A stretch of DNA of 12,115 bases from DATCIH01 sp036507955 (GCA_036507955.1 DATCIH010000175.1:1-12115); one strand, 5' to 3'. Shown: positions 1-8,279, numbered from the stretch's first letter. Notes: generated by a model from the sequence alone, not told the origin. Program-made: numbers and translations.

Positions 1-146
1 TTGTTAAAAATCTCTGCTAATCCAATTTTCTGGCATACACCGACAATTAAATTTAACTTCCCATCAATATTCATTTTCATACTATCTATTATTTTTTTGG
101 CATTTTCATCTAAATGTTTTGATGTTTCCATATTGTTACACATCAT
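1..146 (-). CDS. N-terminal fragment of an insertion-sequence transposase (IS1634-like, partial at window edge)
   Basis: This minus-strand frame runs off the left edge of the window. It is open from a stop codon at 198-200, and I take the ATG at 144-146 as start; ATG 129-131 or TTG 171-173 are alternatives. The C-terminal part that is visible reads GKLNLIVGVCQKIGLAEIFN, which resembles the N-terminal DUF4277-type domain found in IS1634-family transposases, where a short 'L..V.GVI..LGI.EII' stretch precedes the DDE catalytic domain. The catalytic domain itself is not in the window. Support from context is that the neighbouring sensor-kinase gene, on the same strand just upstream, stops abruptly about 90 bp away, as expected if this element had inserted into it. 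The family assignment rests on about 20 residues and is tentative; the element's terminal repeats were not identified. Confidence 0.5.
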   Translation of the reverse strand, partial: MMCNNMETSKHLDENAKKIIDSMKMNIDGKLNLIVGVCQKIGLAEIFN

Positions 147-235
147 ATACTTTGATAAAGATATATTCGACAAACATATATGAAAATCCTTTTTGAATTA
201 AATTCATTTATTTACATTTTATATTATTAATCGTG

Positions 236-574
236 TTAAGCATTCAACGGAATATGAGTTATAATATTATCTGATGCTAGATATGCATCTAATTCGTCAG
301 TTTTATTAAGCAGCTGACTAAAATCAGAATCATTAGCTGTCAAGTCAACCATTGACTTCTCAATATTCGCTAAGTCGTTCTCCAATTTCTCCTGATATAA
401 GTAAATAGTATTCTTATTTGTTTGGGTAATCCTTGTATTTAATACATTCATAGTAATCAAATTATAGCTGACCAAAAAACCGATAGAAGGTATAATAAAA
501 ATCAACAGTATTATAACTACTAATTTCTTAGATGAAATACTAATCCCTTCCCACACAAAAATAATCAACTCCAT
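236..574 (-). pseudogene. YesM-type sensor histidine kinase, 5' remnant cut off by an insertion
   Basis: The 112-residue frame holds one N-terminal transmembrane segment (about residues 18-38, KLVVIILLIFIIPSIGFLV) followed by a coiled, charged extracellular stretch (about 45-105, with YQEKLENDLANIEKSMVDL). This is the usual beginning of YesM-type sensor kinases, which continue with a large extracellular dCache region, a second membrane helix, HAMP and a kinase core. None of that follows. After ASDNI the frame ends within nine residues (ITHIPLNA) and then meets AT-rich sequence leading into a transposase-like gene on the same strand. I infer that an insertion near 240-260 removed the rest. The ATG at 572-574 lacks a good ribosome binding site; a GGGAAGGG lies further in, so the true start may be an unusual codon near residue 12. 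Not functional as a kinase. Confidence 0.6.
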
Positions 575-651
575 TCCATTTTAAACAATATAATTATACT
601 ATAATCCTTATTATTTCCTATATCCATTGAAAATCCTACTATTCCCAAAAT

Positions 652-697
652 AAAAAAAGACCATGAAGCTTTTAGTTTTAGAAACTCTTCATAGTCT
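652..697 (-). terminator. Rho-independent terminator of the TetR/ABC operon
   Basis: On the minus strand an 11-bp stem, AGACTATGAAG paired with CTTCATGGTCT (one G-U pair), encloses a loop that can itself pair AGTTT with AAACT. A run of seven U follows directly. It lies 20 bp after the permease stop codon, so it ends the operon and separates it from the kinase remnant downstream. Confidence 0.85.
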
Positions 698-717
698 TTC
701 TCTATTTCATATGAAAT

Positions 718-1515
718 TTATACGGATAAATCTCTTTTTGAAAAGATATATATACCTGAACCGTATAATACAATTGCCACTAGGATTAATATAATTATCG
801 GTAAAACTTGACTTTTACCTCCAATAATATCAGTTGTATTAAAGAGTGATAATATTGTAAAATATTTTAGATTTGCTAAGTTTCCACCCATGTTAGCTAG
901 CATCTGTATCAGATAAAAAAGAACTGGTATTCCTGCACCTATAGTAAAGGAGCGCTTTGTATCATTACTAATACAGGATGCAAAAAAACATACTCCGCTA
1001 ATAGCAACGTGAAGAAAATATACCACAATGCTCATTAGGATCAATTTGCCAATATCCAGCTTACCTGGATGCATTAAGGCAGAAGCTATTATTATTGCAA
1101 CGGTAGCATAGGTGATCAATATTGCTATATTAATCCATAAGCATAAGGCTTGGGTCAGGGCGATTTTCACTCTTTTATTTGGCGTAGCTAAAAGGTAAGC
1201 CATAGAGCCCCGATCCACATATCTGGCTATAAGCTTATTTGCTAGGACTATAGAAAAAATCATTGGGAACATTATCATAATCATCCCAAATAAATCAGTG
1301 GCTATATATCCAACAAGTGTAGTTCCACCTGCAACAAATCCAAAAGCCTTCATAAGGCCTGGCATAGTCTTAATTATTGCATCAAAGGCATTCACACTCT
1401 TAGGATTAAACAAGCCTACTACGCTCAAAGTATATATGGTCAATATATAAATAAAAATCATAAAAATCATTTTATTAGATTTCATTTCTCGCTTTAATAA
1501 AGGGATACTAAACAT
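718..1515 (-). CDS. ABC transporter permease, ABC-2 type, of a TetR-controlled exporter
   Basis: The 265-residue product is almost entirely hydrophobic, with about six membrane segments: roughly residues 16-36, 67-95, 118-146, 152-177, 185-206 and 235-255. This matches the ABC-2 permease type that pairs with a separate ATPase in drug, antibiotic or lipid exporters. I chose the ATG at 1513-1515 because GGAGGTGA sits five bases upstream; the frame extends further upstream but only into the ATPase gene without a site of its own. The start overlaps the end of the ATPase gene by 8 bp, so translation is probably coupled and the two proteins made in balance. The positive-charged N-terminus (KREMKSNK) before the first helix suggests a cytoplasmic N-terminus. 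Substrate cannot be told from sequence. The gene is intact and followed by a clear terminator. Confidence 0.85.
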   Translation of the reverse strand: MFSIPLLKREMKSNKMIFMIFIYILTIYTLSVVGLFNPKSVNAFDAIIKTMPGLMKAFGFVAGGTTLVGYIATDLFGMIMIMFPMIFSIVLANKLIARYVDRGSMAYLLATPNKRVKIALTQALCLWINIAILITYATVAIIIASALMHPGKLDIGKLILMSIVVYFLHVAISGVCFFASCISNDTKRSFTIGAGIPVLFYLIQMLANMGGNLANLKYFTILSLFNTTDIIGGKSQVLPIIILILVAIVLYGSGIYIFSKRDLSV

Positions 1516-2398
1516 TCTTTTCACCTCCGTAATAATGCATAAATAACTCCTCAAGAGACTGAGTCTTAACATCTAAATCCTTGATTTTATATTTGTTTAT
1601 AGCAGCAATTAGGTCATTTATATTGCCCTTAACGGAAACTGTAACTTTTTTCTCTTCAATAGCTATTACTTGAAAGCCTTCCTTCGCAAAGTCTTCAGCC
1701 ATTTCCTTAGTTAAAAAGGTAATTACATAGGATTTGGTTTTTGACTCGGTAAGGGTTTTCATATCCTCAATTGCTACTAAATTGCCATCCTTTATAATAG
1801 CCGTCCTGTCACAGGTACGCTCTACTTCTTCAAAATTGTGTGAGGACATAAGTATTGTTTTGCCTTTTTTCTTTTCTGATAGAATAAGCTCCAGGAATTT
1901 ATTTTGCATTAAGGGATCAAGTCCGCTTGTGGGTTCATCAAGAATTATAACCTCTGGATCATTCATAAAAGCGCATACTATCCCTACCTTTTGCTTCATC
2001 CCCTTAGACATTTTTTTTATTTTCCCATTAGGGTCCAATTCGAATCTACTAATAAGTTCAGTAGCTAAACTAAAATCTTTTATGCCCTTCATTTCCGCTA
2101 TAAATTTAATGAACATAAGGCCGGTCATATCATCCATAAGAGTGATTTCACCTGGAAGATATCCAAGAGTTTTTTGAATTGTTGAAGCTTCTTTCCTACA
2201 GTCTAAGCCATTTATAAAGCTTTCTCCTTTGTCTGGATGAATAAAGCCCATAAGATGTCTTATGGTGGTGGTTTTTCCAGCTCCATTAGGCCCTAGAAAT
2301 CCGAATATCTCTCCTTTCTTCACGGAAAAATTTAAATCAAAAACGCCTTTATTATTTCCATAATCCTTGGTCAATTGCTTGATTTCAATAACATTCAC
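1508..2398 (-). CDS. ABC transporter ATP-binding protein of the exporter
   Basis: This 296-residue ATPase energises the membrane partner encoded next. Motifs in order: Walker A GPNGAGKT at residues 36-43, signature KMSKGMKQK at 129-137 (a variant of LSGGQ), Walker B VIILDE at 150-155, D-loop SGLD at 158-161 and the switch histidine in MSSHNFEEVE at 187. The Q-loop position reads GYLPGEITLMDD, so the usual glutamine is absent; I believe this variant also occurs in some clostridial exporter ATPases of the NatA/BcrA-like group. About 80 residues after the core form a typical C-terminal accessory domain. The start is GTG (2396-2398), with AAGGAGGAA eight bases upstream, and it overlaps the last base of the TetR stop codon (TAGTG), so it is probably translationally coupled to the repressor. 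Intact. Confidence 0.92.
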   Translation of the reverse strand: MNVIEIKQLTKDYGNNKGVFDLNFSVKKGEIFGFLGPNGAGKTTTIRHLMGFIHPDKGESFINGLDCRKEASTIQKTLGYLPGEITLMDDMTGLMFIKFIAEMKGIKDFSLATELISRFELDPNGKIKKMSKGMKQKVGIVCAFMNDPEVIILDEPTSGLDPLMQNKFLELILSEKKKGKTILMSSHNFEEVERTCDRTAIIKDGNLVAIEDMKTLTESKTKSYVITFLTKEMAEDFAKEGFQVIAIEEKKVTVSVKGNINDLIAAINKYKIKDLDVKTQSLEELFMHYYGGEKNV

Positions 2399-3012
2399 TA
2401 CAACTGTTCCTCCTTATAAAAATTATTTTTAAGTAAATTCAAACATTCGTCAAATTCATCGAATAAGCCATCATAATCAAGTTTTGCTTTACTTGATAAT
2501 TGATTTACATATCCATCGGTAAGCCACAAAAGCATTTTCATAACAAGCTTAGGGTCAATGCCTTCTTTAAACTTTGAAGTATCCATGCCCTCAAAAGCAA
2601 TTTTATTTCTAATATCTTCACCTTTTGCTAAAACAGCTTTTATGTCCTCTTTTACCTCCTCATCCTTTTCAAAATACATGCTTGTTAAAAAGGATGGAAT
2701 TCCAGGGTGCTTTTTCATAACTGACATTTCGATATTAGATGATAGCTTAATCCTGTCAAAGAAATCTGTAATGGTGTAATCAAACCTCTTCTCAATTTCA
2801 TTTATAAGAGTATTGCCGCACAGATCAATCAAATAAAAATAAAAGGCTTTTTTTGTACCAAAGTAATGAAATATCATTGCTTTTGAAATTCCGGCAGCAG
2901 TAGAAATGTCGCTTATTGACGATTTTTTATAACCATTTGTGCCAAAACATTTAAGGGCGGCATCAATAATGATATTCTGTTTCTCTAAAGGTAATCTAAA
3001 AAATTTCTCCAA
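2398..3012 (-). CDS. TetR/AcrR-family transcriptional repressor, first gene of the exporter operon
   Basis: The 204-residue protein has the TetR architecture: an N-terminal three-helix DNA-binding domain (about residues 8-55), with the helix-turn-helix and the family hallmark ISKAMIFHYFGTKKAFY, then an all-helical ligand-binding and dimerisation domain. I chose the TTG at 3010-3012 because GAGGTGAG lies just upstream; an in-frame TTG at 3025-3027 would place this site inside the coding region and has none of its own. Two identical palindromes flank and overlap its promoter, so it very likely represses itself and the two ABC genes behind it, released by an unknown small molecule, probably the transported compound or a relative. 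The gene overlaps the ATPase start by one base. Intact, with no sign of decay. Confidence 0.9.
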   Translation of the reverse strand: MEKFFRLPLEKQNIIIDAALKCFGTNGYKKSSISDISTAAGISKAMIFHYFGTKKAFYFYLIDLCGNTLINEIEKRFDYTITDFFDRIKLSSNIEMSVMKKHPGIPSFLTSMYFEKDEEVKEDIKAVLAKGEDIRNKIAFEGMDTSKFKEGIDPKLVMKMLLWLTDGYVNQLSSKAKLDYDGLFDEFDECLNLLKNNFYKEEQL

Positions 3013-3038
3013 AAACTCACCTCGCAAATTTTTTTTCG

Positions 3039-3049
3039 ACCGATTCGGT
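3039..3049. promoter_or_regulatory. TetR operator, promoter-proximal downstream copy
   Basis: ACCGATTCGGT is an 11-bp palindrome with one central base. It lies 8-18 bp past the -10 box on the minus strand, where a bound repressor would block initiation or early elongation. An identical copy lies 33 bp away, centre to centre, about three helical turns. Confidence 0.8.
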
Positions 3050-3056
3050 TAATATA

Positions 3057-3085
3057 ATTATAGTAATAGAAACCGATTCGGTCAA
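3057..3085 (-). promoter_or_regulatory. Promoter of the TetR/ABC operon
   Basis: Minus-strand TTGACC (3080-3085) and TATAAT (3057-3062) are separated by exactly 17 bp, a near-consensus housekeeping sigma-A promoter. It lies about 45 bp from the repressor start codon. The -35 box shares bases with the right operator, and the left operator covers the expected transcription start. Confidence 0.85.
3072..3082. promoter_or_regulatory. TetR operator overlapping the -35 box
   Basis: This is the second exact copy of ACCGATTCGGT. It overlaps three bases of the minus-strand -35 hexamer TTGACC, so a bound repressor would exclude RNA polymerase. The two copies with the promoter between them are the normal layout for a self-regulated TetR operon. 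Confidence 0.8.
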
Positions 3086-3263
3086 CAGCTTATTTAAAAT
3101 TATTTGTCTTCCTGTAATTCCTCTTTATAACATTATATCTAGGTTTGCTGTGTGAAAAAAGCAATTACATGCCGAAAAATGATAAACATATGAATATACT
3201 ATAAATCATAGTAAAATGTTAAAGTATACATAGAAGTATGTGTTAAAAGATGGGGGTAATTTC

Positions 3264-5162
3264 ATGAAGTATAATTCTAGATGGAAACTAGTGTAGGTCT
3301 GTCTATTAAAGAGGTTGTAACCGGATATGTAGGAACAGAATCTGAAGTTATTACAAATACGGTTATAGAAACACGAAAGTCCAGCTATCGAAAGGATATA
3401 AAATATGAGAGATTTGAAAGAGGTATAACTTATTGGGATTCAAATCGAACACCTGTATTTGAAAATGATGAAATGAAATATATAATGTTTACTACTTCCG
3501 AATCTACAGAAGGGGTTTTAAAAAATGAGAGTATAGTACGCCAACATAAGATAATAGCCCAGCAAAAGCAGCAATTAGAACTGCAGAACAGACAGTTAGA
3601 AGCAAGGAAATTAATTTATCAATCTGAACAACTAATTGACCTAGGTGATAGTTTTAATACCACTAAATATTTTGATATGGAAGGAAATAAAATATTATAT
3701 GAAAACCTTCCTGGAATTAGAGCGTTAAATGGTGAAAGAGTAGAAAATGTTAAGATTTTCGTAATCAATCCTAAAAAAGAGTATTATATGAATAACAGTA
3801 CAATTCCAATTTATAATACGAGTGGAGATTTAACTTTGGTAGTATCATGTTTTCATGATATAACTGATATAATTCAGCAATCTAAAAAAATTGAGGAACA
3901 GAAAAAAGAATTAGAAGCGATCATAGAAAATATATCTGATGGTATTTCTGCTTTTGATAATAAGGGACGATACATGATATAGATGGAGAAAGGATTGACT
4001 CAGAAAATAATCCATCGCTTAGAGTTATGAAGGGTGAATATTTCAAAGATCTGAGAATGTCAATAAAGTTTCCTAATAAAACATTACAAGTAGCCGTTAG
4101 TGGAGCACCTATTTATGATAATGAAGGGAATTTTATTTTAAGGGTGCTTTGTCACCGTGATATGACCGACTACTTCAATCAGGTGGAAGCTATAAGAAGC
4201 AAATATGAATTCATGGATAGAATGATAGATACTTTTGATTTACCTGTGGTTAGATTGTCATGTACGGATTTAAAAATTGTGGATATAAATAAAAAGGGGT
4301 TAAATACACTTAAGTTACTTCGACCTGATATTATATCATTGAGTCAAATAAAAGATAATAAGCTGGAAGATTTATTTAAAGCATTAGAAACTAGTGAGTA
4401 TTACCAGTGTTTAAATGATGTGCTAAGAGAAGGGAAATCTAAGTATTTGAATAAAATTGCTTTAGTGATCAACGAAAGCAATGTATTTTGGAATGTTATA
4501 TCTTCAACAGTTCAGCTATTTAACATATATTACGGCGATGGCTCCCTTGATAAAAGGAAAGATTCAATTATCAAATATATTCACTCAATGAGGCAAAATT
4601 GCTTTAGACTATCAAAACTTATTGATAATATAGTTGATATATCAAAAATCAAAGCAGGTTTTTTTCAATTAAACTTATCAAATAACAATATAGTAGAAGT
4701 GGTAGAAGCGATAGTCATGTCTGTAACTGACTTTACTGATAGTAAAGGATTAAATATTATTTTTGATACGGATATTGAAGAAAAAATTATTGCTTGTGAC
4801 CCAGAGAAGATAGAGAGGATAGTATTAAATCTTTTATCAAATGCTATAAAATTTTCAAATATTGGGGATGAAATCTTTGTGGATATTAAAGATAAAAATG
4901 AATTAGTAGAAATATCTATTAAGGATAATGGCATCGGCATTGAAGAGAAAGACTTTACCATGATATTTGATAGATTTAAGCAGGTTGACAAAACAATATC
5001 AAGAAATGCTGAAGGAACAGGTATTTGATTAAACCTAACTAAATCTATTGTTGAACTACATGGAGGGAGTATATTTTCTGGAAGGAAAGTACGTTAATTA
5101 ATGGAAATATGGAGAATAAAAATGTTCGAATACAATTGGAGCTTTCAGATATCTTTTCATAA
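3264..5162 (+). pseudogene. Multi-PAS sensor histidine kinase, decayed by several deletions and stops
   Basis: The original start is probably ATG 3264 after GGGGGTAA; that frame (MKYNSRWKLV) stops at once. A second frame from 3281 to 3982 carries PAS-like segments with a coiled coil (QQKQQLELQNRQLE), a third from about 3982 to 5028 continues the kinase, and a fourth near 5080-5162 gives a plausible native C-terminus (VRIQLELSDIFS). The ATP-binding domain is recognisable: N box NLLSNAIKFS, G1 DNGIGIEE, F box FDRFKQVD. It ends at TGA where GTGIGL should continue (GTGI-stop-LNLTKSIVELHGG). The H box (SHELKTPL type) is absent: FWN joins NVISSTVQLFN directly, so the phospho-acceptor histidine is lost. 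NRQLEARKL and RYMI-IDGER look like further deletion joints. This resembles clostridial orphan kinases. Not functional; the losses are too large to be sequencing errors. Confidence 0.85.
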
Positions 5163-5196
5163 GAGTATCCACAATCATAACTAAGGAGAAATAACA

Positions 5197-5724
5197 ATGA
5201 TATTTCAAAATTCACTCGAAAATACTGTTATAAAATTGAAAGCCTTTAACACAAAAAATAATATAGTCCATAAAAGTTTTGAAATCGGCATTTTATTAAA
5301 AGCAATTGATGGGATCCTAGAGATAATTGGTGGATTTATATTAATGTTTTTAAACCCGACAACATTAAATAGATTAATATTCTTATTAACACAACATGAA
5401 TTATCTGAAGATCCACAAGATATCATAGCTAGTTTCATGGTAAAGTTAGGCTCTACATTTTCTGTAAGCACCCAATACTTTGGAGTGTTTTATTTAATTT
5501 CTCATGGGATAATTAAATTTATTCTTGTTGTTTTGTTGTGGAAAAGAAAGGTCTGGGCTTATCCCCTTACCATAGTTTCCTTAATTCTATTTATTGTCTA
5601 TCAGATTTATAGATATACAATTGATCATTCAATGTTTCTAATAATACTGACTATTTTTGATGTTATAATGATATTGTTAACTTTCCTAGAATATAAAAGG
5701 ATGAAAAATAGTTTTACTTTATGA
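5197..5724 (+). CDS. DUF2127-family integral membrane protein
   Basis: The 175-residue protein has four predicted membrane segments: about residues 26-53 (FEIGILLKAIDGILEIIGG), 92-116, 120-143 and 146-166, with a short cytoplasmic basic tail (EYKRMKNS). The opening 'HKSFEIGILLKAIDGILEIIGG' pattern and the later helix starting with a charged KRKVWAYP turn are typical of the DUF2127 family, which has no known function. The ATG at 5197 follows AAGGAG at a normal distance. It stands 34 bp after the decayed kinase and 53 bp before the DUF1835 remnant on the same strand, with no clear terminator or strong promoter between, so it may have been co-transcribed with them. Intact, which contrasts with both neighbours. 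Confidence 0.85.
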   Translation: MIFQNSLENTVIKLKAFNTKNNIVHKSFEIGILLKAIDGILEIIGGFILMFLNPTTLNRLIFLLTQHELSEDPQDIIASFMVKLGSTFSVSTQYFGVFYLISHGIIKFILVVLLWKRKVWAYPLTIVSLILFIVYQIYRYTIDHSMFLIILTIFDVIMILLTFLEYKRMKNSFTL

Positions 5725-5777
5725 TATAAAGGTAACTTAAAGCGAGGATAATTTATTGAATCAGAAGGGGTAGTAGT

Positions 5778-6397
5778 ATGAATGAGATAAATAAACTAAA
5801 TATCTTGAATGGGCAGTCAATGTATAATTACTTTAAGCAGCTATGTGCGTAGGTGAGGTTACGGATAATATTTTCTCAACTCAATTTATTAATTGCCGTT
5901 GTGAAGCTCACCAGGTATCCCTAGAGCAATATAATAAATTAACTTTGAGGCCTTTGCAAATGCTTTTTAAAAACCAATTTTCTCATATTGTTTTGTGGTT
6001 TGATGATGATATGTTTTGTCAGATTAATCTTCTTACAATTCTTGCTTATCTTAATCAAATTAATTATAGTTATAATGTGACTTTCAATTTAGTAGGTCCC
6101 AAGTTTAGCTTAGTTAATTCCTTCGAATTTAGTGTACAAGGCTACTATCAACTGTTTAAAGAAGTCATGCTTAATAGGTGCATACCTGAAAATATAAATT
6201 TATCTATATTGGAAAATGGAATTAGGCTTTACCTTCAATACTTAAAAGAAGAAAATGAAATTACAATATACATTAAGCAACATGAAGGTTTACGAGTGGA
6301 GCTTTTAGTAACAGAGCTATTAAAGTTATTCCCTGAATATGGTTTAGGAGATACTCAATATATACAATTAATTGAAAAGTGTAAAAAAAGCAATTAA
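5778..6397 (+). pseudogene. DUF1835-domain protein, internal deletion with frameshift near the N-terminus
   Basis: From ATG 5778, preceded by AGAAGGGG, the frame reads MNEINKLNILNGQSMYNYFK and then stops at 5850. The rest of the protein continues in another frame from about 5837 (AAMCVGEVTDNIFS...) to 6397. Together they match the DUF1835 plan: an opening 'LNILNG..M..YF', then a 'PFNEAMCVGE' block, then LWFDDDMFCQINLLTILAYL. A stretch of roughly 15-20 residues that normally lies between YFK and EAMCVGE is missing, and the joint changes frame. The remaining 184-residue frame could be expressed from an internal ATG at 5843, but no ribosome binding site precedes it. Function of the family is unknown. 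The ends are well preserved, so the loss is probably recent. Confidence 0.75.
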
Positions 6398-6509
6398 AGT
6401 TTTATGAGAATATTAAGGAGTCCCGTCAAGTAATGCTTACAAATTGAACCAAGATGTTTGATTAAAGTTGCCACTTCTGTATTCGTAATTATATATATTG
6501 GAGGTTATT

Positions 6510-7151
6510 ATGAAAATTACAGATTTAACTCAATTAATCAATTCGGATATGCCAGTTTTCCCAGGAACAGAAAAGCCAATTCTGAAGAATACAAACACAA
6601 TAGAAAAAGATGGTTTCAGAGAGACGAAAATCACTATGTACTCACATACAGGTACACATATAGATGCACCTGCACATATGCTTTTAAAGGGACCTTATTT
6701 AGATAACTTAGAGGTAGAGAATTTTATTGGAAATGCTACTATTTTAGATTTTTCAAATGGAAATATAAAATCGATAGATATAGATATCTTAATGCCCTAT
6801 GAAGAAAAAATAAAAAATGTTGACTTCATAATAATAAAAACCGGATGGAGTAAATACTGGGGAGATAAAAAGTATTATGAAGCCTTCCCAGCTTTGAGTG
6901 AGGTCTCCGCCAAATGGTTATCACAATTTAATTTAAAGGGCATTGGCATTGATGCAATTTCAATTGATGATATAAAATCCTCAACCTTTCCTGTCCATAA
7001 AATATTAATGCCAATGAACTTTATAATTATTGAGAACCTAACAAATTTAGACTCCATTAGTAGCGAGTATTTTATATTAAGTATTCTCCCCCTAAGATAT
7101 AAAAATGCAGATGGTTCACCAGTACGAGCTATTTCAATAGAAAATATATAG
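6510..7151 (+). CDS. Cyclase-family metal-dependent hydrolase (kynurenine formamidase-like)
   Basis: The 213-residue protein carries the metal-binding signature of the cyclase family, HTGTHIDAPAH at residues 46-56, supplying H46, H50, D52 and H56. Further conserved points are the N-terminal DLTQLINSDMPVFPG (6-19), TGWSKYW (111-117), FPVHKILM (160-167), the acidic residue in IIIENL (E175), and the C-terminal DGSPVRAISI (201-210). Members hydrolyse amides or lactone-like bonds using zinc or manganese; the best known is N-formylkynurenine formamidase. No other tryptophan-degradation gene is present, so the substrate is open. ATG 6510 is chosen because GGAGG ends six bases upstream; the TTG at 6498 overlaps that site. 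Its 3' end faces the aldo/keto reductase gene only 6 bp away. Length and motifs indicate an intact enzyme. Confidence 0.88.
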   Translation: MKITDLTQLINSDMPVFPGTEKPILKNTNTIEKDGFRETKITMYSHTGTHIDAPAHMLLKGPYLDNLEVENFIGNATILDFSNGNIKSIDIDILMPYEEKIKNVDFIIIKTGWSKYWGDKKYYEAFPALSEVSAKWLSQFNLKGIGIDAISIDDIKSSTFPVHKILMPMNFIIIENLTNLDSISSEYFILSILPLRYKNADGSPVRAISIENI

Positions 7152-7157
7152 CTGAAG

Positions 7158-8114
7158 CTACTTCCCAGGGAAGTTTTGCTGTCCACTTACACAGTCAACC
7201 CTACCAAACATGCTTTCAAGTCTCTGGAGAGCGATCTTTGGTAAGGGTGGCTTTGATATACTACTCAAATTGTCTATAAAATGGCCAAGGGTACCTGTTC
7301 CCGTCAAGGTAACGTCTATACCTTTTGTGTAACGACAGAACCGGTAGGCAGCCTCCATTATTGATTCGGCATAACCATTGTCAATAAGAAAATCAATAGT
7401 TTTATCCTCCATTACAAGTTCACCATCCACCTGCCCAGCAGCCATCATTTTCTTTACATCAAGCTTTAGTTGCTTAGGGTCTGATAAAGAGGCTCTTACT
7501 GCAAACATGCAGAGCGTACCAACATTTTTTTCCTTAGCCCTTGGTAGAATTGTTTTTACTGCAGAGGGATTAATAATATTGTAGCCTACCATAATTACAT
7601 CCCATAAATCATCAGTTAATGCTATTTTCATAGTTTCATGGGTTGTATCACTACCAAACAACTCTGTTAAGCCTGTAAACCGTATTTTTCCCTTTTCCTT
7701 CATCTTTACAAGCTCAGGATAAAACCTATCCCTAACCTTTTTGTAATGTTCCGGTGCTACACCATGTATATGATATATGTCAATATAATCTGTTTTCAGT
7801 TCTTTCAAACAGTCATCCACGTTTTTTTCTAATTCCTCAGCAGATTTAATCTCACCATTTATGTCATAGGGAAATTTTGTAGAGATTATATAGCTATCAC
7901 GAGGGATACCCTGCAAAGCCTTTCCTACTGCTGGCTGTGTACCATAAGCATAGGCGGTGTCAAAAAAATTCACCCCATTATCATAGGCATAGCGAATGAT
8001 ATTGCAGGCATTATCAATGCCCTTTGAAAACATTCCAAGCCTGCTATGGCCCCCACATCCTAAACCTACAACGGATACTTCAAGTCCTGTGCGTCCCAAA
8101 ACAACTTTTTCCAT
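7158..8114 (-). CDS. Aldo/keto reductase
   Basis: The 318-residue protein is a NAD(P)H-dependent oxidoreductase of the aldo/keto reductase superfamily, a soluble (beta/alpha)8 barrel reducing carbonyls to alcohols. The catalytic tetrad is visible: D52 in FFDTA, Y57 in AYAYG, K80 in ISTKFPY and H117 in IYHIHG. The opening MEKVVLGRTGLEVSVVGLGCGG is typical of the family, as is the GLTELFGSDTTHE region in the middle. I take ATG 8112-8114 as start because GGAGG precedes it by eight bases; an upstream in-frame ATG overlaps that site. It is convergent with the cyclase-family gene, 6 bp apart, and divergent from the DUF218 remnant. The last codons contain the palindrome CTTCCCAGGGAAG. The natural substrate cannot be inferred; no partner enzyme lies adjacent on the same strand. 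Confidence 0.92.
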   Translation of the reverse strand: MEKVVLGRTGLEVSVVGLGCGGHSRLGMFSKGIDNACNIIRYAYDNGVNFFDTAYAYGTQPAVGKALQGIPRDSYIISTKFPYDINGEIKSAEELEKNVDDCLKELKTDYIDIYHIHGVAPEHYKKVRDRFYPELVKMKEKGKIRFTGLTELFGSDTTHETMKIALTDDLWDVIMVGYNIINPSAVKTILPRAKEKNVGTLCMFAVRASLSDPKQLKLDVKKMMAAGQVDGELVMEDKTIDFLIDNGYAESIMEAAYRFCRYTKGIDVTLTGTGTLGHFIDNLSSISKPPLPKIALQRLESMFGRVDCVSGQQNFPGK

Positions 8115-8178
8115 TAAACTCGCCTCCATTTTTTATATATTCCTTGAGTCATACATACTACCAACGCTTTTAATATAT

Positions 8179-8184
8179 ATTATA
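8179..8184 (-). promoter_or_regulatory. Possible -10 box of the aldo/keto reductase gene
   Basis: The minus strand shows GCTATAATAT here, with a perfect TATAAT 65 bp upstream of the start codon. No good -35 hexamer stands 17 bp away; the nearest candidate, TGAAAA, is 20 bp away. The call is therefore weak. Confidence 0.3.
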
Positions 8185-8279
8185 GCATAAGGATATTTTA
8201 AAATTTTTCAGGAGGATAATATAACCCGGTTTTTATTCCTTCTACTCTAAAGGCTTCGATATATACTGTGAGATTTACT

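Noticed and set aside
1734..2177. Plus-strand open frame opposite the ABC ATPase gene.
   Set aside because: It lies wholly antisense to a gene with all ABC motifs and has no ribosome binding site or recognisable domain.
3170..3177. TGCCGAAA upstream of the kinase remnant matches the Spo0A box core TGNCGAAA.
   Set aside because: A single short match is expected by chance in 12 kb, and there is no second box or clear promoter spacing to support it.
6458..6706. Plus-strand open frame overlapping the cyclase-family gene.
   Set aside because: It is a shadow frame: the overlapping frame has a ribosome binding site and complete family motifs, while this one has neither.
7161..7173. CTTCCCAGGGAAG between the convergent cyclase and reductase genes, followed by TTTT on the plus strand, as a terminator.
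   Set aside because: The stem would be only five base pairs with a three-base loop and it lies in the last codons of the reductase gene, so it is more likely coding sequence.
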